From assembly GCA_003852775.1 (NCBI GenBank), contig RDDZ01000014.1, positions 1 to 64,000 of the forward strand: DNA of 64,000 bases. The letters run 5' to 3'. The notes below the pieces were generated by a model. It saw nothing but the letters and a program-made list of their open reading frames with translations. It was not told the origin of the DNA and did not search any database. The number at the start of each line of letters is the position of its first letter. Position 1 is the stretch's first letter. This document shows positions 42,845 to 50,557 of the stretch, one piece after another. Both the position numbers and the translations under genes were made by a program. The DNA is from Microbacteriaceae bacterium. Lineage in GTDB: Bacteria > Actinomycetota > Actinomycetes > Actinomycetales > Microbacteriaceae.

Positions 42845-42872
42845 TTGGAAAGTGTTACGATCTAGGTAACAT
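42845..42872 (+). promoter_or_regulatory. Promoter and dyad of the HigBA operon
   Basis: TTGGAA (42845-42850), a 16-bp spacer and TAACAT (42867-42872) form a promoter 6 nt before the toxin ATG, so its mRNA is leaderless. The dyad TGTTAC (42853-42858) with GTAACA (42866-42871) overlaps the spacer and -10, and ATCTAG is repeated at 42860 and 42871. Antitoxin binding here would autoregulate the operon. Confidence 0.65.
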
Positions 42873-42878
42873 CTAGGG

Positions 42879-43175
42879 ATGGAGTTGCGATATGCTGGCC
42901 GCGACCTGGAGAAGGTCTGCACAGACGCGCGTCTGATGCAGCGACGACTTGGGGTCGACGTGGCGAAGGCACTCCAGCGTCGAATCAAGGAGCTTGAGTA
43001 CGTCCAGGAGATGGACGATCTGCTCCGGGGCACCGGCAAGTGGGAACAGCTGACGGCTGATCGCGCAGGCCAGTGGTCCGCCCGACTATCAGCTAACTGG
43101 CGATTGATCGTTACTCCTGACGGGAACGATCAATCAGTACTGGTCGTGGAAATCGTTGACTACCACCGGAAATGA
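42879..43175 (+). CDS. higB: HigB/RelE-type toxin
   Basis: This 98-residue protein shows the HigB family pattern: MELRYAGRDLEKVCTDARLMQRRLG, then LEYVQEMDDLLRGTGKWEQLTADRAGQWSARLSANWRLIV and a VDYHRK end. The conserved RLSANWRLI and terminal Tyr-His are RelE/HigB-like mRNA interferase features. It is encoded upstream of its antitoxin, the order typical of higBA. GC content is clearly below its neighbours, suggesting transfer. Confidence 0.85.
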   Translation: MELRYAGRDLEKVCTDARLMQRRLGVDVAKALQRRIKELEYVQEMDDLLRGTGKWEQLTADRAGQWSARLSANWRLIVTPDGNDQSVLVVEIVDYHRK

Positions 43176-43197
43176 TCGACTAGAGGGAGGGGCCGCA

Positions 43198-44256
43198 ATG
43201 TCGACGCCAACGAACTACGTAGTCCCCACCGGCGAGTTCATCACCGAGTGGATGGACGACGAGGGTATTAACGCCGCGGAACTCGCGCGTCGCTTGGGAA
43301 CGTCACGCAAGCACATCAGCGAGTTGCTCAGTGGGAAGGCGCCGCTATCGCACGAGATGGCACTCAATCTCGAGCGGGTCACGGGCGTGTCGGCGCGGAT
43401 CTGGAACCTTTACGAGACGGGTTACCGCTCAGATCTTGCTCGCCGATCGTCAGATGTGCAGCTTGAATCACAGTACGAGCGGGCCGCCGAGTTTCCCCTG
43501 AATTACCTCCGCAAGTATCGCTTCATCACCGCCGACCCGCGCGACCGGGCAGGCACCGTCCGGCAACTGCTAAGCCTTCTCGGCGTTGCCGACTTCGATG
43601 CTTTCTGGACCACCTGGCAGAAGGGGAGCGTCGCCTACCGCCGGTCGGCCGCCGCCCGCGAGCATGTCCCCGCCCTCGCCACGTGGCTTGCGATCGCGGA
43701 AAACCAAGCGGATGAACTGGGCGAAGCACCCCGGTTCAATCGCGACGGGCTGCAGCAACGACTCTCCGATCTTCGCGCGCTCACGGCGCACGAAGACCCA
43801 GTCGTGGCCGTAGAAATCGCTGTGGAGCGTCTGCGCGACGTAGGCGTCATTCTTTGCTTCGTTCCCGCCGTCCCCGGACTGGGTATCCATGGGGCCACTC
43901 GTTGGATCGACGGACGCCCGCTTATCCAACTCTCACTGCTATGGAAGACCGACGACCAACTTTGGTTCACCCTCTTCCACGAGTTGGGCCATGTGTTGCT
44001 CCACGGCGACAAGGAGCTGTACGTCAACGGCGAACACACCACAGCGGAGGACGAAGCGAATACCTGGGCCTCGGACCTACTGATTCCTCCAGCGATCGCC
44101 GCAGAACTGCCCCGCGGGCGTAACACCGCTGCCGTGCGGGCGATTGCCGAGAGGCTGGGAATCGCCCCCAGTATCGTCCTCGGACGCATTCAGAGGGAGA
44201 CGCGCGATTATGCGTGGGGGAAGGACCTCCAGCGAAAGCTCGAATGGAAGGTTTGA
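43198..44256 (+). CDS. higA: HigA-like antitoxin with XRE and ImmA/IrrE peptidase-like domains
   Basis: This 352-residue protein has an XRE HTH at residues 18-70 (INAAELARRLGTSRKHISELLSGKAPLSHEMALNLERV). A linker follows, then a C-terminal ImmA/IrrE domain with zinc motif LFHELGHVLLHG (HExxH) and a downstream EDEANTWASDLLIP glutamate helix. HigA antitoxins are usually about 100 residues; this long form adds a peptidase-like domain that might cleave the toxin-bound or operator-bound state. GGGAGGGG precedes the ATG, 22 bp after higB. Confidence 0.82.
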   Translation: MSTPTNYVVPTGEFITEWMDDEGINAAELARRLGTSRKHISELLSGKAPLSHEMALNLERVTGVSARIWNLYETGYRSDLARRSSDVQLESQYERAAEFPLNYLRKYRFITADPRDRAGTVRQLLSLLGVADFDAFWTTWQKGSVAYRRSAAAREHVPALATWLAIAENQADELGEAPRFNRDGLQQRLSDLRALTAHEDPVVAVEIAVERLRDVGVILCFVPAVPGLGIHGATRWIDGRPLIQLSLLWKTDDQLWFTLFHELGHVLLHGDKELYVNGEHTTAEDEANTWASDLLIPPAIAAELPRGRNTAAVRAIAERLGIAPSIVLGRIQRETRDYAWGKDLQRKLEWKV

Positions 44257-44331
44257 CACTCAGCCTCGTCTGAGTCCAATAGACGGTGGCCGCTTCAGGC
44301 ACTCGCAGATTGTGCTCCGAAACAGCACGGG

Positions 44332-44991
44332 CTATGCGCCGGTCTCGGAGTGCGGCGCGTGCACCGGTTTCGACTCGCTCGACCCGCGCTGCCGCAGGTA
44401 CACGGCCGCACCCGCGAGCACGGCGACCACCATGAACTCGCTCTGCCAGTTCTGGAACGACTCGAACCAGAACTGCGAGGTGCCGAGGTACTCGAGCGGC
44501 GTCACACCGGGGAGGCCGTGCTGGGCCTGCTCCTCGCTGTAGGCCCCCGCGCCCGAGACGGCATGGGTCGCGAACGAGCCGATGAACAGCACGGCGAAGA
44601 GCAGGAGCAGCGAGTTCTCGTAGAGCACGAGCACCCAGCCGCCGCGACGCATCGGCCACGGGGCATCCGGGTCGTCGCGATGCCCGCGCGGATCCTCGTC
44701 CTGCGGGGCCGGCTTCCCGATCGGCTTCGACTCGGACGACCCCTTCTGGAACAGGACGATCGTGAGCGCCACGTACGACGCCATCTGAAGGAACTCGCTC
44801 TCCCAGTTCTCGGAGACCGCCTCCCAGAAGTCGCCCGACGCGAGGTAGGCGCCCAGACCCTCCGGGGCGACACCGTGCGTGATCGCCTCCTCGTTGGCGA
44901 CCTGCCACCCCGTGAGCGTCATCCCCACGAGGAAGATCGCGAAGAGCGCCGCGTTGACGAGCACCAGGCCGTGATGCCGGACCCAGGTCAT
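44332..44991 (-). CDS. DUF6766 family membrane protein
   Basis: This 219-residue protein has four membrane helices in two related halves. Each half ends in an aromatic motif: FWEAVSENWESEFLQMASYV and FWFESFQNWQSEFMVVAVLAG, each followed by a KGSSESKP or QRGSSESKP loop. This internal duplication is the DUF6766 layout; function is unknown. The ATG at 44991 has AGAGG 5 nt upstream. 44257-44331 between higA and this gene holds only a short CTCAG/CTGAG hairpin. Confidence 0.75.
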   Translation of the reverse strand: MTWVRHHGLVLVNAALFAIFLVGMTLTGWQVANEEAITHGVAPEGLGAYLASGDFWEAVSENWESEFLQMASYVALTIVLFQKGSSESKPIGKPAPQDEDPRGHRDDPDAPWPMRRGGWVLVLYENSLLLLFAVLFIGSFATHAVSGAGAYSEEQAQHGLPGVTPLEYLGTSQFWFESFQNWQSEFMVVAVLAGAAVYLRQRGSSESKPVHAPHSETGA

Positions 44992-45084
44992 GAGCACCTC
45001 TCTCCGGTGCCCCGACGCTATGCCCGAGCGTGCGGCGCAGCACGGGGCTTGACGGCGCGCCGATGCGGGACTACCGCTTGGGGG

Positions 45085-45294
45085 ATGGCCGACGAACCGA
45101 AGCAGCTGACCGACCCCGAGGAGCGCGAGGAGCAGCTGACGCGTGCGCCCAAGTCAGACCCCGAGGACGCGGCGCCCCGAGTCGAGCTCTCGCCGGGCAC
45201 GGGCGGGGCGGCGCGCATCGACGTCGCCGATACGGCGGTCGTGCGTCCGGGCAAGCCGGACGAGGACGTCGAGGACGCCGCGTCGGACGGCTGA
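45085..45294 (+). CDS. Small acidic protein, unknown
   Basis: This 69-residue, very acidic protein (MADEPKQLTDPEEREEQLTR start, GTGGAARIDVADTAVVRPG middle) has no hydrophobic core and is probably disordered. GGGGG precedes the ATG. It is divergent from the DUF6766 gene and 38 bp ahead of a small membrane protein gene. No family is recognised. Confidence 0.5.
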   Translation: MADEPKQLTDPEEREEQLTRAPKSDPEDAAPRVELSPGTGGAARIDVADTAVVRPGKPDEDVEDAASDG

Positions 45295-45332
45295 CGCGCC
45301 GGACGGATGCCGCACCCGTCTAGCCTCGAGAC

Positions 45333-45728
45333 ATGCCCCTCGCCTCCGGCCCCGGCTTCCCCGTCGCGCTCGTCGTCGCGGCGGCGCTGCTCGCGCTCGT
45401 CGTCGTGGCAGGGGTCGTCGTGTCGCGCATCCGCCGCACGCAGGCCGCGGTACCGCCCGCGACCGCCGACACGGCCGGCCCCGCGCCCGCCCCGGAACCG
45501 GAGCCCGAGGCACCCGTCGACGGCGCACCCGCGCGCCCCGACCCGCGCGCGCCCGGCACGGTCTGGGGCCTGCACGTGCCCGGCACCCCCGTGCAGCGCA
45601 TGGCGAAGTCGCTCGCCGTCGGGTTCGCGATGATCGACCCCGAGGAGACCTCGCGCGTGGTGCACTCGGCCGACGACGGCGCCAACTGGTGGGTGCTGCC
45701 GCGGGAGCGGTGGGGCGAGGACGTCTAG
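45333..45728 (+). CDS. Single-pass membrane protein with proline-rich linker
   Basis: This 131-residue protein has one N-terminal membrane helix (FPVALVVAAALLALVVVAGVVV) followed by RIRR, so the C-terminus should be cytoplasmic. A Pro/Ala/Glu linker (residues 38-72) leads to a small folded-looking end with VPGTPVQRMAKSLAVGFAMI and GANWWVLPRERWGEDV. The function is unknown. The ATG lies 6 nt after TAGCCT (45321-45326), so the transcript is probably leaderless. Confidence 0.55.
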   Translation: MPLASGPGFPVALVVAAALLALVVVAGVVVSRIRRTQAAVPPATADTAGPAPAPEPEPEAPVDGAPARPDPRAPGTVWGLHVPGTPVQRMAKSLAVGFAMIDPEETSRVVHSADDGANWWVLPRERWGEDV

Positions 45729-45749
45729 CGCTCGCACGCGAACGGGAAA

Positions 45750-45778
45750 GGCCCGATCAGAACTCGTCTGATCGGACC
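45750..45778 (-). terminator. Intrinsic terminator of tRNA-Arg
   Basis: On the minus strand a 12-bp stem (one mismatch) GGTCCGATCAGA/TCTGATCGGGCC with a 5-nt loop is followed by TTTCCC. It lies 7 nt after the tRNA 3' end. Confidence 0.8.
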
Positions 45779-45784
45779 TCGCTG

Positions 45785-45857
45785 TGCGCCCGGAGGGACT
45801 CGAACCCCCAACCTTCTGATCCGTAGTCAGATGCTCTATCCATTGAGCTACGGGCGC
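45785..45857 (-). tRNA. tRNA-Arg (anticodon ACG)
   Basis: The minus strand folds as a complete cloverleaf. The acceptor stem GCGCCCG pairs with CGGGCGC, with discriminator A at 45785. The D arm is TAGCTCAATGGATAGAGCA. The anticodon stem-loop is ATCTGA-CTACGGA-TCAGAA with anticodon ACG, and the T arm GGGTTCGAGTCCC. CCA is not encoded. The A34 is the substrate of TadA, encoded at 8957-9427. TATAGT (45890-45885) is its -10. Confidence 0.96.
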
Positions 45858-45884
45858 ATGTCGACGCGAAAAGTCAACCTGACG

Positions 45885-45890
45885 ACTATA
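45885..45890 (-). promoter_or_regulatory. -10 box of the tRNA-Arg promoter
   Basis: TATAGT on the minus strand, about 28 nt before the mature tRNA 5' end. A -35 is not clear. Confidence 0.45.
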
Positions 45891-45952
45891 TCAGGGCGAC
45901 GAGGGTGCGCGTGACACGCGTCCGCGGTCGTGCGGGCGCCGGGTCCTCGGTG

Positions 45953-46078
45953 TCAGCCGTCCCCGTCGATCGCCGCCGTCGGATCGAACGGCACCTCGTA
46001 CTCGTCCCACTGCATCCCGAACTCGTGGAACCGGTCGGAGTCGGTCAGGAGGCCGACCTCCGTCTCGTCTTCTCTCAT
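45953..46078 (-). CDS. Small acidic 41-residue protein
   Basis: An ORF too short for routine calling starts MREDETEVGLLTDSDRFHEF and ends DPTAAIDGDG. It reads sensibly (Trp, Phe, Tyr and acidic residues, no arginine-rich shadow composition), and GAAGGGG lies 11 nt before the ATG, with in-frame stops directly upstream. It is divergent from the winged-helix regulator region. Function unknown. The reading in the other frame at 45891-46088 is arginine-rich and is rejected. Confidence 0.5.
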   Translation of the reverse strand: MREDETEVGLLTDSDRFHEFGMQWDEYEVPFDPTAAIDGDG

Positions 46079-46189
46079 CGCTCATCACCCCTTCCTCTGA
46101 ATCGTGCGTGGGGGGCGCGCGACACAGCAGGGGATTGACAGCGCGGCGAGCGCGTGCTCATCGCGCGTCGGACGGATGCGACACCTGAC

Positions 46190-46236
46190 GTCACAGGGCG
46201 TCGCACGGTGTCGCACACCGTCGCACAACGTCACCT
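46190..46236. repeat. Five GTC repeats at exact 10-bp spacing
   Basis: GTCACAG (46190), GTCGCAC (46200), GTCGCAC (46210), GTCGCAC (46220) and GTCACCT (46230) start exactly 10 bp apart, i.e. on one face of the helix. They lie about 95-140 bp upstream of the winged-helix regulator start. OmpR/PhoB-type proteins bind tandem direct repeats with near-helical spacing, so this is a strong candidate binding array for the downstream regulator or its paralogue. Confidence 0.65.
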
Positions 46237-46330
46237 CGATGGCCGGCAGCCCGGCTTCCGGTTCAGACTCGACAGGAGGCGACCGGCCCGACCCGCGGCC
46301 GGACGCGCGCGCGAGAGGAGGAGGTCGACC

Positions 46331-46978
46331 GTGTCCGCGGAGTACGTCACGATCCCCTGGGAGGGTGCGGCCGGGGCGAGGACCCCGGTGACGCCGCCGC
46401 GAGGTCTCGGGCTGCGCGGCTTCGGCATCTACGTCGGCATCGACGAGCGGGCGGCGGATGCTGCCGGGGTCGACATCGGGGCGCTCGTGGGCGACGTGCA
46501 GCGCGCCATCACTGAGATCCCCGGCGCGGAGACCTTCGCCTCCGTCGTGCTCGCCCCGGAGGGCGACCGCGAGCCGTCGCTCGACGTCGTGCGCACGGCC
46601 CTCGGCGAGCCGTCGCTGGGGCACGCCCCCGCACGCGCCGTCACCCGCGACCAGGGCGTCGTCGTCGACCTCGCGCGGCACCGCGTGAGCGTCGACGGGC
46701 GCGTGGTCTCACTGAGCTTCCGCGAGCACGCCCTGCTCACGTTCCTCGTGCAGCACCAGGGCGAGGTGCACGACCGGCAGCGCCTGCTCTCGGCGCTCGT
46801 CGGCGAGACCGACGGCGACCCGATCAGCGAGCGCACGATCGACGTCTACCTGCAGCGGCTGCGCCGCCGCCTGCACCCCTACGGCGATGTCGTGCGCACG
46901 GTACGGGGCCGCGGCTACCGGCTCGACCCGCATCCGGACGTCACCGTCGTGCGGCCGCTCGTCGGCGCCGCGGGCTAG
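46331..46978 (+). CDS. Orphan OmpR-type winged-helix regulator with novel N-terminal domain (paralogue)
   Basis: This 215-residue protein has a C-terminal OmpR-type winged helix (residues 107-200: LSFREHALLTFLVQHQG, RTIDVYLQRLRRRLH, TVRGRGYRLDP) and, instead of a receiver, a 64-residue N-terminal block (30-93) GFGIYVGIDERAADAAGVDI with PGAETFASVVLAP and VVRTALGEP. The same block is in the protein at 10519-11250. The GTG at 46331 has AGGAGGAGG upstream. Its TAG stop overlaps the convergent LLM gene's stop as the palindrome CTAG. No kinase is nearby. Confidence 0.78.
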   Translation: MSAEYVTIPWEGAAGARTPVTPPRGLGLRGFGIYVGIDERAADAAGVDIGALVGDVQRAITEIPGAETFASVVLAPEGDREPSLDVVRTALGEPSLGHAPARAVTRDQGVVVDLARHRVSVDGRVVSLSFREHALLTFLVQHQGEVHDRQRLLSALVGETDGDPISERTIDVYLQRLRRRLHPYGDVVRTVRGRGYRLDPHPDVTVVRPLVGAAG

Positions 46979-48375
46979 CCGAAGCGGAGCGGCGCGAGCG
47001 GCACGTCGAGGTTGGCGCCGCCGCGGTACCGCGCCCCCAGGTGCGACTCGGGGAGGCGGGCGCCACCGCCGAAGAGGGTCTCCCGCAGGGTACGGGGCTC
47101 GTCGGGGCGCTCGTCGAGCCGCCCGCGCCGACGCAGCTCCGGCACGACGAGCTCCGCGAAGTCGCGGGCCGTGTCGAACGAGTGGTACTGGCGCAGGTTG
47201 ATGCCGTCGACCCCGTCCTCGTCGAGCCAGCGCTCGATCTCGTCCACCACGACCGACGGCGTGCCCGCCACGAAGTACCGCCCCTCGCGCTGCGTGCGCA
47301 GCGACTCGAGCACGACACCGACCGTCGCGCCCGGGTCGAGGTACGGCACCGCCGACGCGGGCAGCCCCGCCTGCGCGAGCGCCTCACCGATCGTCAGTTC
47401 CCGCGGCAGCGCGGGCAGGTCGAGCGGGAAGCCCGAGTGGGCCAGGATGCCGTCGACGCTCGTGCGCTCCTGGTACAGCCGCCAGCGGTCGGCGGCCTCC
47501 TCCTCGGTGCGCCCGACGACGACCCCCGCCTGCACGATGAAGCGCAGTTCGCCGCCGTCGCGCCCGTGGCGACCGGCGGCCTCCCGCATCCGCTGCGCGT
47601 TCTGGCGGAAGTCCTCGGCCGAGCGCCCGCCCGTGAAGACGAGCTCGGCGTGCCGCCCCGCGAACTCGATGCCCGCGGGCGACCCCGTGGCCTGGTAGAG
47701 CACGGGCGTGCGCTGCGGCGACGGCGAGGCGAGGTGCGGCCCGGCGACGCGGAAGTGCTCGCCGACGTGGTCGACGTAGCGCACCTTCGACGGGTCGGCG
47801 TAGACGCCCGCGTCGCGGTCGGCGACGACGGCGTCGTCGTCCCAGGAGCCCTCCCACAGCTTGTAGACGACGTCGAGGAACTCGTCGGCGATCTCGTAGC
47901 GGCGGTCGTGCGGGATCTCGTCCTCGAGTCCGAAGTTGCGGGCCGCGTTCGGCAGGTACGAGGTGACGATGTTCCAGCCGACCCGGCCGCGCGTGAGGTG
48001 GTCGAGCGTCGACATGCGCCGCGCGAACGAGAACGGCGGCTCGTAGCTCGTCGAGAACGTCGCCCCGAACCCGAGGTGCTTCGTGACCGCCGCCATCGCG
48101 GGGATCACCAGCAGAGGGTCGTTCGACGGGATCTGCAGCCCCTCGCGGATGGCGGTCTCGGGCCCGCCGCGGAACGTGTCGTAGGCGCCCACGACGTCCG
48201 CGAGGAAGACCCCGTGGAAGCCGCCCTCCTCGAGCAGCTGCGCGAGTTCGATCCAGTACTCGATCTGCTCGAAGCGGTGCCGGTTGTTGCCCGGCAGGGT
48301 CCACAGGCCGTGGGTGATGTGGCTCACCGTGTTCATCTCGAACAGGTTCAGGATGAGCTTCTTCTTCTCGGGCAC
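46975..48375 (-). CDS. LLM-class FMN-dependent monooxygenase (NtaA/SnaA/DszA type)
   Basis: This 466-residue protein is a TIM-barrel flavin monooxygenase of the long NtaA/DszA group: LILNLFEMNTVSHITHGLW, FEQIEYWIELAQLLEEGGFHGVFLADV, TFSTSYEPPFSFARRMSTLDHLTRGRVGWNIVTSY, and PVLYQATGSPAGIEFAGRHAELVF. It uses FMNH2 from a separate reductase. Start is GTG with GAGGAG upstream, 8 nt after the upstream stop. In this operon it probably attacks a sulfone or sulfonate to release sulfite. Confidence 0.85.
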   Translation of the reverse strand: MPEKKKLILNLFEMNTVSHITHGLWTLPGNNRHRFEQIEYWIELAQLLEEGGFHGVFLADVVGAYDTFRGGPETAIREGLQIPSNDPLLVIPAMAAVTKHLGFGATFSTSYEPPFSFARRMSTLDHLTRGRVGWNIVTSYLPNAARNFGLEDEIPHDRRYEIADEFLDVVYKLWEGSWDDDAVVADRDAGVYADPSKVRYVDHVGEHFRVAGPHLASPSPQRTPVLYQATGSPAGIEFAGRHAELVFTGGRSAEDFRQNAQRMREAAGRHGRDGGELRFIVQAGVVVGRTEEEAADRWRLYQERTSVDGILAHSGFPLDLPALPRELTIGEALAQAGLPASAVPYLDPGATVGVVLESLRTQREGRYFVAGTPSVVVDEIERWLDEDGVDGINLRQYHSFDTARDFAELVVPELRRRGRLDERPDEPRTLRETLFGGGARLPESHLGARYRGGANLDVPLAPLRFG

Positions 48376-48383
48376 GCTGCTCC

Positions 48384-49565
48384 TCAGCTGGTCTCGCCGT
48401 TCGTCCACCACGACACGACGGGCGTGCCGTTGACGAGGTGGTCGCCGATGATGCGCGCCTTGTAGCGCGCGGGGTTGTGGGATGCCACGGTGCGGGCGTT
48501 CCGCCAGTGGCGGTCGAGGGCGAGCGAGGCGCCGACGGCGGATGCGCCGCCCACCTCGAAGAGCTCGGTCGCTGCCCGCAGCACGTTCGGCAGCACGACG
48601 AGCTGAGCGCGCGCGGTCGCGAGGTCGGCACGCGCGACGAGCTCCTCCCGCTCCGACGCCGGTGCGCCCGCGAGGGCTGCATCGCTCGCCGCCTGCAGGG
48701 CGTCGACGGCGACGGCGAGCGCCGCATCCGCGGCGAAGGACGCCGCCGACAGCTCGCCCACGACCTCCTGCACGATCGGGTCCTCGCGTGGGGTTCGGGC
48801 GGTCGCGTGCGAGTAGCCGCGCGTGCGCTCGCGCACGTAGCCGGCCGCGTCGTCGACGACGGCGCGGCCGATGCCGGCGACGGTCGCGAGCAGCACGAGC
48901 TGCACGAACGCTCCCCCGTGCCCGGGCGCCTCGTCGCGCTCCACGACGTCGAGCTCGTCGACGCGCACGCCCTCGAACACCGTCGTGCCCGAGCCCGTGA
49001 GGCGCTGGCCGAAGCCGTCCCAGTCGTCGATGCGCTCGAGCCCCTCGGCATCCGTGCGCACGAGCACGCTCACCGGCTCCCCGTCGCGGTCGGCGAGCAC
49101 CGACACGAGGTCGGCGTAGAGGGTTCCCGTGCTGTAGAACTTGCGCCCGTCGAGGCGGAGGTCGTCGCCGTCGCGCGTGATCCGCGTGGCGTAGCTGCCG
49201 ACCTTCGCGGGGCCCTTCTCGAAGGTCGCGTTCCCGTGGATGGCGCCGTCGGCGAGGAGCCGGAGCCGCCGCGTGCGGGTGGGCGAGTCGGGCGCGTGGC
49301 GGGTGCGGTCGATGAAGGAGAAGTGCGAGCGGAACAGCTGGGCGAGGTTCGGGTCTCGGCGGGCGAGCTCGGCGAGCAGCTCGAAGAGCTCGCGCTGGTC
49401 GGCGCCGTCTCCCCCGAACTCGCGCGGCAGGCTCACGCGCGTGAACCCGGCCTCACGCAGCCGCTCGACCTCGGCGAACGGCAGCCGGCGCTCCCTCTCG
49501 CGCGCCACGGCATCCGCACCGACCTCGTCGAAGACGGGGGCGAAGCGCTCGACGAGGCGGCTCAT
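48384..49565 (-). CDS. Acyl-CoA-dehydrogenase-fold flavin monooxygenase (SfnB/DszC-like), copy 1
   Basis: This 393-residue protein has the acyl-CoA dehydrogenase fold but the DszC/SfnB signature: GRKFYSTGTLYAD, IDDWDGFGQRLTGSGTTVFEGV and ELFEVGGASAVGASLALDRHWRNARTVASHNP. Such enzymes oxygenate sulfur compounds (DszC oxidises thiophene sulfur; SfnB family acts in sulfone use). It overlaps the AKR stop as ATGA and is a paralogue of 50554-51708. Confidence 0.85.
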   Translation of the reverse strand: MSRLVERFAPVFDEVGADAVARERERRLPFAEVERLREAGFTRVSLPREFGGDGADQRELFELLAELARRDPNLAQLFRSHFSFIDRTRHAPDSPTRTRRLRLLADGAIHGNATFEKGPAKVGSYATRITRDGDDLRLDGRKFYSTGTLYADLVSVLADRDGEPVSVLVRTDAEGLERIDDWDGFGQRLTGSGTTVFEGVRVDELDVVERDEAPGHGGAFVQLVLLATVAGIGRAVVDDAAGYVRERTRGYSHATARTPREDPIVQEVVGELSAASFAADAALAVAVDALQAASDAALAGAPASEREELVARADLATARAQLVVLPNVLRAATELFEVGGASAVGASLALDRHWRNARTVASHNPARYKARIIGDHLVNGTPVVSWWTNGETS

Positions 49566-50557
49566 CCGGCCACCGCCGTCCGGCGCTCGCGCCCCTGCGA
49601 GATGTCGTCGACGTGCCGTGCGCGATCCCCCTCGACGAGGCCCGCGAGCGGTTCGAGCGCCGCGAGCGCGGCGGCGCTCAGCCGCACGTCGACCGCCGCG
49701 AGGTTCTCGTCGACGCGCTCGGGGCGGCGCGTGCTCGGGATCGGGACGACGGGGATGCCGTGCGCGCGCCCGCGCTCGGCGAGCCACGCAAGGGCGAGCT
49801 GCGCGGGCGTCACGCCCTCGCGCTCCGCGAGCGCGCGCACCGTCTCGCCGACGCGTGCGTTGACGGCGAGACGCTCGGGGTCGAAGCGCGGGAAGTTGCG
49901 CCGCAGGTCGCCCTCCGGCAGCTCGGTGACGGGCGCCGCGAGGGACCCGCGCCCGAGCGGGGAGTAGGCGACGAAGCCGACGCCGAGGCGGGCTGCGGTC
50001 GGCACCACACGCGCCTCCACGTCGCGGCTCCAGATCGACCACTCCGACTGCACGGCGGTGATGGGGTGCACCGCGTGGGCCCGCTCGAGCTCGTCCGCAG
50101 TCACCTCCGAGAGGCCGATGCGGTCGACGATCCCCTCGCGCACGAGCTCCGCGAGCGCGCCGACCGTCTCCTCGATCGGCACGCGCGGATCGACGCGGTG
50201 GTAGTAGTACAGGTCGATGCGGTCGACGCCGAGCCGACCGAGGCTCGCCGTCGCCGCCTCGCGCACGTACGCGGGGTCGCCGCGGAACCGCGGTCCGCCG
50301 GGCTCCGGGTCGTGCACGAAGCCGAACTTGGTCGCGAGCACGACCTCGTCGCGCCGTTCCCGCAGCAGCCGCCCCACGAGCCGCTCGTTCGAGCCGCGGC
50401 CGTAGACGTCGGCGGTGTCGATGAGGCGGATGCCCGCGTCGACCGCGTGGTGCAGTGTCGCGAGGGCGGCGTCCTGGTCGGTCGGCCCGTAGACCTCGGC
50501 GAGCGCCATGCCGCCGAAGCCCTGCGCGCCGACCTCGAGCCCTGCGAGCGCGGTCAT
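49562..50557 (-). CDS. Aldo/keto reductase
   Basis: This 331-residue NAD(P)H reductase has the catalytic set: Asp/Tyr in IRLIDTADVYGRGSNE, Lys in VVLATKFGF and the His in DLYYYHRVDP, plus the C-terminal cofactor loop VPIPSTRRPERVDENL. It overlaps both neighbours by 4 bp. It may reduce the aldehyde or ketone released when an organosulfur substrate is cleaved; that role is inferred from context. Confidence 0.88.
   Translation of the reverse strand: MTALAGLEVGAQGFGGMALAEVYGPTDQDAALATLHHAVDAGIRLIDTADVYGRGSNERLVGRLLRERRDEVVLATKFGFVHDPEPGGPRFRGDPAYVREAATASLGRLGVDRIDLYYYHRVDPRVPIEETVGALAELVREGIVDRIGLSEVTADELERAHAVHPITAVQSEWSIWSRDVEARVVPTAARLGVGFVAYSPLGRGSLAAPVTELPEGDLRRNFPRFDPERLAVNARVGETVRALAEREGVTPAQLALAWLAERGRAHGIPVVPIPSTRRPERVDENLAAVDVRLSAAALAALEPLAGLVEGDRARHVDDISQGRERRTAVAG

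Noticed and set aside
42840-44331. Prophage or integrative element around the HigBA genes
   Set aside because: No integrase, transposase, attachment repeat or further phage gene is present; only base composition suggests transfer.
45891-46088. 65-codon minus-strand ORF MMSDERRRDGG
   Set aside because: Arginine-rich shadow; the alternative frame (45953-46078) gives a more protein-like 41-residue product.
46190-46236. Possible CRISPR or minisatellite
   Set aside because: The period is 10 bp with 7-bp similarity; this fits a protein-binding array, not a CRISPR.
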